From contig NZ_VXKK01000009.1 of NCBI RefSeq assembly GCF_008693105.1, positions 80,966 through 144,965 on the forward strand: a stretch of DNA of 64,000 nucleotides. The letters are read 5' to 3'. Made by a program: the position numbers and the translations under genes. Shown here in pieces: positions 59,049 to 64,000 of this stretch. Origin of the DNA: Corynebacterium flavescens (GTDB lineage Bacteria; Actinomycetota; Actinomycetes; Mycobacteriales; Mycobacteriaceae). The notes beneath the pieces are model-generated. The model saw only the letters and a list, made by a program, of their open reading frames with translations, ran no database searches and was not told the origin of the DNA. Within the stretch, counting starts at the first letter, position 1. Every line of letters starts with the position of its first letter.

Positions 59049-60368
59049 TTAAGACTCCTTGCCGGCGGTCGATTGAGTGGGCGACTGAGATTTCTCTTGG
59101 GCCACGGCCCTGTTTAGTGCCTTCTTGAGATCCCGGAAGGCGGTGTAATTGGCCAGCACTTCAACGCGCCCGGGCGGGCAGGAGCGGATGGCCTCCAACG
59201 GTGAGGCGATGAGCTCGTGGTTGATGTCGGCATAGACCAAGCGCACGGCCAGGTCGGTGCCGCGCTCGCCGGAGGCCTTGACGCTTAAGGTCTCGAAGTC
59301 CTCGAAACGCACGTCCCACAGCCAGGACATGTCCACGCCATCGGCCACCTGGCCGTTGGTGGCAATGACGAGGCTATCGGCGCTGCGATCAACCATGGAC
59401 AGCGCCTCTTGCCAGCCGGCGGGGTTCTTGGCCAGCAGCAGGCGGATCTTCCGCTCACCCCACTCCACAGTGGAGTAGCGCCCGGCCACGTCATCGATGG
59501 ATTCGGTGGCGGCGATGGCCTTGTCGATGTCGATGCCAAAGCCCTCGACGGCGGCGGCCACGGCCTGCGCGGCATTGCCGCGGTTGGCGCGCCCAGGAAG
59601 GGCCAGGGACAGTTCCTTGTGGCCGGCGGGCGTGAGCACACCATCTTCATCGACGGACCACGTGGGGGTGGGGCGGCGGAACTCGCGGCCATCGGGCAAC
59701 CTTTTGACCGCGTACCAGTCATCATCGGTGCGCACCACGTGCCCGCCGGTGCGAGGACAGGTCACGGAATCCCCGAGCCAGCCAGCGCCGGCGGAGACCC
59801 AGGTGACGTTCTTGGCGTCATAGGCCACCGAGGTCATGAGTACGTCATCGCAGTTGGCAATGACAAGCATGTCTGGGTGCGCCGCCACCGCACCGCGCAG
59901 GGCGCGCTCAATCTTGTTGATTTCACCCACGCGGTCAAGCTGATCGCGCGAGAGGTTCAGCAGCACCAGCGCCTGCGGGTTGAGGTTATCCGCCACATGC
60001 GGGACGTGGAGCTCATCGACCTCAAGTACGAGGTGGCTGGCCGCCTTGCCCGCCAGGAGCGCGGAGATGATGCCGGCGTCCATATTGTCCCCGCCGTCAT
60101 TGGTGGCCACGCGATAGGTGGAACCCACCGCCGCGGCGAGCATGCGCGTGGTGGTGGACTTGCCGTTGGTTCCGGTGACTAACACGGCGGGGCGGCCCTT
60201 GCCCAGCTGCGCCATGATGGTGGGATCGATGGCCCCAGCGATGAGGCCACCGATCATTCCGCCGGAGCCGCGGCCGGTGGCGCGGGAGGCCGCCGTGGCC
60301 AGCCGTGCCGCGGTGGTGGCTGCGTTGGTACGCGCCTTCTTGAGAGCAGCGGGAAGGTGAAATCTCAT
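59049..60368 (-). CDS. murT: Lipid II isoglutaminyl synthase, Mur-ligase subunit MurT, zinc site degenerate
   Basis: The 439-residue Mur-ligase-fold protein has the ATP loop V-T-G-T-N-G-K-S-T-T-T-R and the N-L-S-R-D-Q-L-D-R segment. The C-terminal domain has the MurT pattern around V-D-M-S-W-L-W-D-V-R-F. MurT binds lipid II and GatD amidates its D-glutamate. Characterised MurT proteins carry a four-Cys zinc ribbon in the central domain. Here that place reads V-T-C-P-R-T-G-G-H-V and R-P-T-P-T-W-S-V, leaving one Cys only. The gene pairs with gatD. Confidence 0.9.
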   Translation of the reverse strand: MRFHLPAALKKARTNAATTAARLATAASRATGRGSGGMIGGLIAGAIDPTIMAQLGKGRPAVLVTGTNGKSTTTRMLAAAVGSTYRVATNDGGDNMDAGIISALLAGKAASHLVLEVDELHVPHVADNLNPQALVLLNLSRDQLDRVGEINKIERALRGAVAAHPDMLVIANCDDVLMTSVAYDAKNVTWVSAGAGWLGDSVTCPRTGGHVVRTDDDWYAVKRLPDGREFRRPTPTWSVDEDGVLTPAGHKELSLALPGRANRGNAAQAVAAAVEGFGIDIDKAIAATESIDDVAGRYSTVEWGERKIRLLLAKNPAGWQEALSMVDRSADSLVIATNGQVADGVDMSWLWDVRFEDFETLSVKASGERGTDLAVRLVYADINHELIASPLEAIRSCPPGRVEVLANYTAFRDLKKALNRAVAQEKSQSPTQSTAGKES

Positions 60369-60395
60369 GCCCTACAGACTAGACCGAGACGGCGC

Positions 60396-61907
60396 CTACT
60401 CGCTGTTGCTCGCCGCCGCGCCGCCAGAATTTCGCTTCCCGCGACCATTCCGGCCACCGCGTCCACCGCGGCGCCGCCGACGCCTGCCCTTGCCCGCCGC
60501 GGCATTATCCCCGCTGGGCCGCCCCGAGGATGCACCCGACGCCTGAACGCCTGCAGCCTGCGCACCTGCCGCCTGTGCATCCGCTGCCGTGGCCGATGAT
60601 TCCGCCGCAGAGGAAGCAGCGGGGGACGCCGCGGTGTGAGCACTGTCTGCTCCGCTATTTCCCCCACCGCTAGTTCTCCCAACACTAGCCCCACCATGCT
60701 GCGCGTTGTTACTGGTGGACTTGCGCTTGTGGCGGCGGCGCTGATTGCGCCCGCCACCACGCCGGTTATTGCTATTGGGCACATGCGGCGTGCGCTTTTC
60801 CTCCTGCTCCGGCTCTGGCTCGGGGGCCTCCTCGATGCGCTCTAGCGCGGCCAGGAAAGCCTCATCTGCCATAAGCGGAATTCCCTTGCGGTGGGCGTGC
60901 ATGGGCTTTCCCACCAGATCTGTGGTGACGTTACACACCACGACTGAGGTCTCCCGGGTGAGCTTCTCGGAGTAGTTCAATTCCTCGCGCATGAGCGCCT
61001 CGATGATGACATCGGGGTCCTCCGCAATCTCCGGTGCGACGACAACCTCCATGCCACGAACAAGGTTCTTGCCCGGCTCGTACTTGCCGGGGTTGGCGTG
61101 TTGACGCGGCGCCTCGGCGGCATCAACGCGCACGTGGGAGCGCTGCAGCCCAAAGCGGTCCGCCCGAATATCATCCGGTGCGTAGGAGCTGAGCGTGCCC
61201 GTACTCTGCGCCTGGAAGATCTCAATGAGCAGCTGCGTCTCCGCACGCGTGACATCGAATTCACTGCGCTGGGCGCGCTCGACGGTGGCCTTTGGATCTG
61301 GCGCGTCAATCCCGCTGCGCTTGGCGACGGCCCCTAAACGCACATCATTACTACGCACGCCCTGCCGACGCGAGGTTTCCAAGGTATCGATGATGCGCTC
61401 CGGCGTGGGCACGTGTCCCACCTTGGCCCGGCGCCTTCCGCCTGAGCGCCCTCGATTGCGCGAGCGGTTCTGCCGCGCTGCAGCAACCATGGCGCGCCGG
61501 GCCTCGGCAACAATAAACCCCCAGGTATAAGGGGTGTTGTGAACCACGAGGTTGCGGCCATCCAGCAGTCTATCGAGGGTCTTGAGCACCCGTGCAAAAG
61601 GCTCGCCCTGTGCCACCTCCTCGTGGCTGAGCCCATGCATGTGCCGCGGCCCCGGATCGGTCTCCGGGTCAATGACCACGTGGTAGTCCTCGCCTACTGC
61701 GCCCGTCTCAGAAAAGGTCACCGCATCAATGGCCACCACACGCCCCGTGGAGGGGTGAATGCCCGTGGTGCGCACCGTCAGCGCCACGAAGGGAAACTCA
61801 GCAGGTGCCTCCGCCCCAGAAGTAGAAGTCGAAGCAGGCGCCGCCGACTCTGAAGGCTCAGGTGGCTGCGGGGTGGGATGGGGGCCAGGCAACGTGCTCA
61901 TTGCCAA
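60396..61907 (-). CDS. DnaQ-fold/BRCT protein with lost exonuclease residues
   Basis: The 503-residue protein has an N-terminal DEDD-exonuclease fold (about 35-225), a BRCT domain (about 285-365) and a low-complexity tail of Ala/Gly/Arg ending in R-R-R-R-R-R-G-G-R-G-G-R-N. In the first active motif the usual D-x-E is replaced: F-V-A-L-T-V-R-T-T-G-I has Thr and Arg instead of Asp and Glu. The second motif reads L-V-V-H-N-T-P-Y-T-W-G-F, with Thr for the catalytic Asp. It is therefore probably inactive as a nuclease and may bind DNA or act as a scaffold. The basic tail could bind nucleic acid. Confidence 0.82.
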   Translation of the reverse strand: MAMSTLPGPHPTPQPPEPSESAAPASTSTSGAEAPAEFPFVALTVRTTGIHPSTGRVVAIDAVTFSETGAVGEDYHVVIDPETDPGPRHMHGLSHEEVAQGEPFARVLKTLDRLLDGRNLVVHNTPYTWGFIVAEARRAMVAAARQNRSRNRGRSGGRRRAKVGHVPTPERIIDTLETSRRQGVRSNDVRLGAVAKRSGIDAPDPKATVERAQRSEFDVTRAETQLLIEIFQAQSTGTLSSYAPDDIRADRFGLQRSHVRVDAAEAPRQHANPGKYEPGKNLVRGMEVVVAPEIAEDPDVIIEALMREELNYSEKLTRETSVVVCNVTTDLVGKPMHAHRKGIPLMADEAFLAALERIEEAPEPEPEQEEKRTPHVPNSNNRRGGGRNQRRRHKRKSTSNNAQHGGASVGRTSGGGNSGADSAHTAASPAASSAAESSATAADAQAAGAQAAGVQASGASSGRPSGDNAAAGKGRRRRRRGGRGGRNGRGKRNSGGAAASNSE

Positions 61908-62350
61908 TACTCTAGTATCCCGCCACCTGCGTCCTTGGCAGGGCGCACGCGATAGCGGCTTCTAATCGTGCGGGGGTAGCCACCGGTGATGGCTTGGTGC
62001 TGTCACTTCTGGTGGGGAGGTACACCCGAATTACATTCACGAAAGGTGTGATTAAAGGATAATCTAAGCAAAATGTGAAACGGATTACTGTCGTTGACCG
62101 GCGGTAATAAGAAACGCCGATTGCAGGTGTTGCACGTCACATGGGGAAAATTGGTGTTATTTGGCCGCTTACTGAGTAAATCCTCAAAAAACAATTATTA
62201 CAGCCTGTAATAGATGGCTATAGTTACCTAGTGGGATGGCGGGTACTCGCTATCCGCCAAACAAAGAGAACCAGTATTCAAGCCCGCCCCAGGGCATGCA
62301 TGCTGGATCACCGCCTGGCATTTCTCTCATTCAACGAAAGGACTCCAGAC
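61908..62350 (+). other. Intergenic control region upstream of the adhesin
   Basis: This 443-nt gap separates the divergent DnaQ-fold and adhesin genes. It is AT-richer than its surroundings. It holds a 17-bp palindrome and a TATAGT at 62219, with GAAAGGA before the adhesin start. No small gene with support was found. Confidence 0.5.
62196..62212. promoter_or_regulatory. 17-bp palindromic operator at the adhesin promoter
   Basis: TATTACAG-C-CTGTAATA is a perfect palindrome. It overlaps the expected -35 region of the TATAGT (62219-62224) promoter. A repressor bound here would block transcription. Confidence 0.55.
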
Positions 62351-63880
62351 ATGGAGAGACTTAATACAAGAATCCGTGGGGGTGGGACAAATGTATGGAT
62401 CGCTCTGGCGGCAATCGTCGGCATCTTCGCATTGGTCTTATCCACCCTCGTCGTGGCTTCGCCCACGGCTAGCGCGCAGGAAGACGATAGCCAGCCGGCT
62501 GTCACTACCGATCTCGGCACGGAGTCTGATGTCGATACCACATCGGATGTGGAGACCTCGACGGAGGAAATCGAACCGGTTGACAGCGCCGAAGAAGCAC
62601 CCGCACAGGAACCGACTGCTGGCGATCTTGAAGGCCTAAGTGAACCCCTTGCTGGAGTCATGGCTGTTAACCCGGCAATCAAAGTCGATGTCACGAAGAT
62701 TTCCGGTGTGCCTGATCCTGGGCAGCAACTGGAAGTAGGAAAGCCTGCCAGGGTAGAGGGTACTTGGGACGCAACCAATGCAAACCCCAAAGGCGGCGAC
62801 TCCTTTAGTGTGGGATTCCCGCAGCAGCTGAAGATACCCGCTGGCCAGAGCTTTGACCTTGTTGCTACAGGGGAGCACGCAGAAGAGGTGTTTGGTAAGT
62901 GCGACGTAGCGGACAATAACACTTTCACCTGTGTCTTGAACGATAACGTCAATGGCCTCGATGAAGTTAAAGGCAGCTGGTTTATCCAAGCTACGGCGGT
63001 TGAAAGAACCACTGAAGAAACGCTGTCCTTTAATGTCCCCGGAGGCGAGGTTGTTGTTGACTTGCCCGGCGAGGGAGGAATTGATGACGGGGCGACGCTA
63101 GAACTCAAGAAGTCTGGCGAACTACAGCCCGACAAAGCTTCATTGAAGTGGACTGTAGAAATTCCCGGCAATATGCTAACCCCACTGGATACTGAGAACA
63201 CTGGAAAAGTAATCCTCAGTGACAAGCTTCCGAATGGAACTAAGCTGTGCGAGAATCGCCCAACTAAGTTGTCCTACGGCCGCGGATCTGGGAAGTTTAC
63301 AGAGATCAAGGAAGGTGTAAAACTCACTGCCTCTGACGCCAACGGCACTGATGTCGACGTTGCTTTGGACGCTAAAGGAGCATTTAAGTCCGATCAGACC
63401 TATCGCATTGAGTACACGATTTGCTCCACCGATGGCCAGCCTTTGAAAAAGGGCGAATACAAGAACACTTTCTTCGTTGATGATGAGAATCAGATCTCTG
63501 GCGAGGTCGGAGTCGAAGAATGGACTCCACCGACAAAGCCCGTTAAGACGGGTACCATTACCAAGGATCTCAAGAAAATTAACTGGAAGGTCAAGGTTCC
63601 TCAATCTGTAGCGGGTAGCAACCCGGTTACTGTTGATTTTAAGGATAAGCTGGACGGTCCTCAGAAGTTCTGTGAGTCTCCTGTAGCTTTGACCGTCTTC
63701 CAGTACAAGGAGCTTCCCGAGTGGAATGATTCTAAGTTCGATAATAAGCGGTCGAATGTTACGGACAAGTTCGAGGGCGTCAGCGTCCCTACTACCAGCG
63801 ATACCGAGTTGTCTACTCAACTCAAGGCAAAAGAGGGTTACAATCTCCCAGATGGCTATGCGTTGGAAATCAAGGGCTAA
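62351..63880 (+). CDS. Secreted Ig-like adhesin, probably truncated
   Basis: The start is ATG 62351 with GAAAGGA 8 nt before. The 509-residue protein has a long signal peptide (M-E-R-L-N-T-R-I-R ... S-P-T-A-S-A-Q, about residues 1-40), an acidic Thr/Glu linker and two related Ig-like adhesive modules. The first ends around DQTYRIEYTICSTDGQPL and NTFFVDDENQISGEV; the second begins K-T-G-T-I-T-K-D-L and stops at Y-A-L-E-I-K-G, just where the first module's R-I-E-Y-T-I-C would follow. No LPxTG anchor or further repeats are present. The gene therefore looks cut short by a stop or rearrangement. Such surface proteins bind host matrix. Confidence 0.75.
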   Translation: MERLNTRIRGGGTNVWIALAAIVGIFALVLSTLVVASPTASAQEDDSQPAVTTDLGTESDVDTTSDVETSTEEIEPVDSAEEAPAQEPTAGDLEGLSEPLAGVMAVNPAIKVDVTKISGVPDPGQQLEVGKPARVEGTWDATNANPKGGDSFSVGFPQQLKIPAGQSFDLVATGEHAEEVFGKCDVADNNTFTCVLNDNVNGLDEVKGSWFIQATAVERTTEETLSFNVPGGEVVVDLPGEGGIDDGATLELKKSGELQPDKASLKWTVEIPGNMLTPLDTENTGKVILSDKLPNGTKLCENRPTKLSYGRGSGKFTEIKEGVKLTASDANGTDVDVALDAKGAFKSDQTYRIEYTICSTDGQPLKKGEYKNTFFVDDENQISGEVGVEEWTPPTKPVKTGTITKDLKKINWKVKVPQSVAGSNPVTVDFKDKLDGPQKFCESPVALTVFQYKELPEWNDSKFDNKRSNVTDKFEGVSVPTTSDTELSTQLKAKEGYNLPDGYALEIKG

Positions 63881-63934
63881 GGAGCAGGAAGTGTGTCTGG
63901 ATTTTGCTCTTTGCACTGGTAAGTATGTATAAAT

Positions 63935-63980
63935 GCCGGTTTTATATTCCCTGACGGAATATAAACGCCCGAAAGCCGGC
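63935..63980. repeat. Strong inverted repeat after the adhesin
   Basis: A perfect 10-bp stem TTTATATTCC / GGAATATAAA (63941-63950 / 63956-63965) sits around the 5-nt loop CTGAC. It is framed by an outer GCCGG / CCGGC pair (63935-63939 / 63976-63980). It could be a terminator, an insertion-element end or a recombination site. The window ends 20 bases later. Confidence 0.5.
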
Positions 63981-64000
63981 CAATACCGCGTTTTAGGCCA

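Noticed and set aside
1..64000. CRISPR array or prophage
   Set aside because: No regularly spaced repeats and no integrase, capsid, terminase or lysis genes were seen.

Overview
The window is chromosomal DNA of a high-GC actinobacterium, most probably a Corynebacterium. The aspT / dnaX / YbaB / recR / gatD / murT gene neighbourhood, the kup and tyrA-tadA gene sets, an MMPL mycolate-type transporter and HNH proteins of the 13E12 type all point there. No phage, plasmid or CRISPR locus was seen. The species was not determined.

Layout. 1-3.7 kb: end of a DASS dicarboxylate transporter, a VIT1/CCC1 metal transporter, tRNA-Arg, a DUF218 protein and a lipoprotein. 3.9-12.9 kb: potassium transporter kup, tyrA, tadA with its partner gene, a CsbD protein, tRNA-Ser(CGA), an MMPL transporter, then tgt and a YhhQ-type queuosine-precursor transporter meeting tail to tail. 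13.2-29.6 kb: one unbroken, mostly overlapping nine-gene operon ending in a terminator. It encodes a membrane-anchored VWA protein, a tubulin/FtsZ-like protein, a large two-helix membrane protein, a protein with fibronectin-like repeats, a probable GAP1-type protein, a cytoplasmic VWA protein, a small P-loop GTPase and two small membrane proteins. This is the most striking part of the window. It resembles predicted GTPase-centred conflict or signalling systems, but its function cannot be read from the sequence.

29.8-36.7 kb: a frameshifted HNH endonuclease gene, an MFS symporter, a helical-repeat protein, gluQ (glutamyl-queuosine tRNA synthetase) and a sodium/proton antiporter. 37.1-46.6 kb: a catabolic island with an M20 carbamoyl-amino-acid hydrolase, a DUF3311-SSS transporter pair, an amidase, a PucR regulator, a semialdehyde dehydrogenase and an omega-aminotransferase. 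A shared palindrome (ACAC-A-GTGT) lies upstream of three transcription units and suggests a PucR regulon for carbamoyl-amino-acid, pyrimidine or beta-alanine use. 46.7-47.5 kb: a lipoprotein gene split by an in-frame TAA. 47.7-54.2 kb: tRNA-Ser(GGA), SRP RNA, aspT, a SUFU-domain gene, dnaX, YbaB/EbfC and recR. 54.2-58.2 kb: an Lrp regulator, an MFS transporter and a D-aminoacylase, apparently inserted between recR and gatD. 58.3-61.9 kb: gatD-murT (lipid II amidation) and a DnaQ-fold/BRCT protein whose catalytic residues are missing. 62.2-64 kb: a secreted, probably truncated adhesin with a strong inverted repeat after it.

Cross-cutting observations: three queuosine genes (transporter, tgt, gluQ) lie in one window; both Tgt and MurT lack the cysteines that normally bind zinc; and a roughly 65-bp palindromic intergenic repeat occurs in two full copies, each about 75-80 nt downstream of a tRNA, plus one shortened copy.
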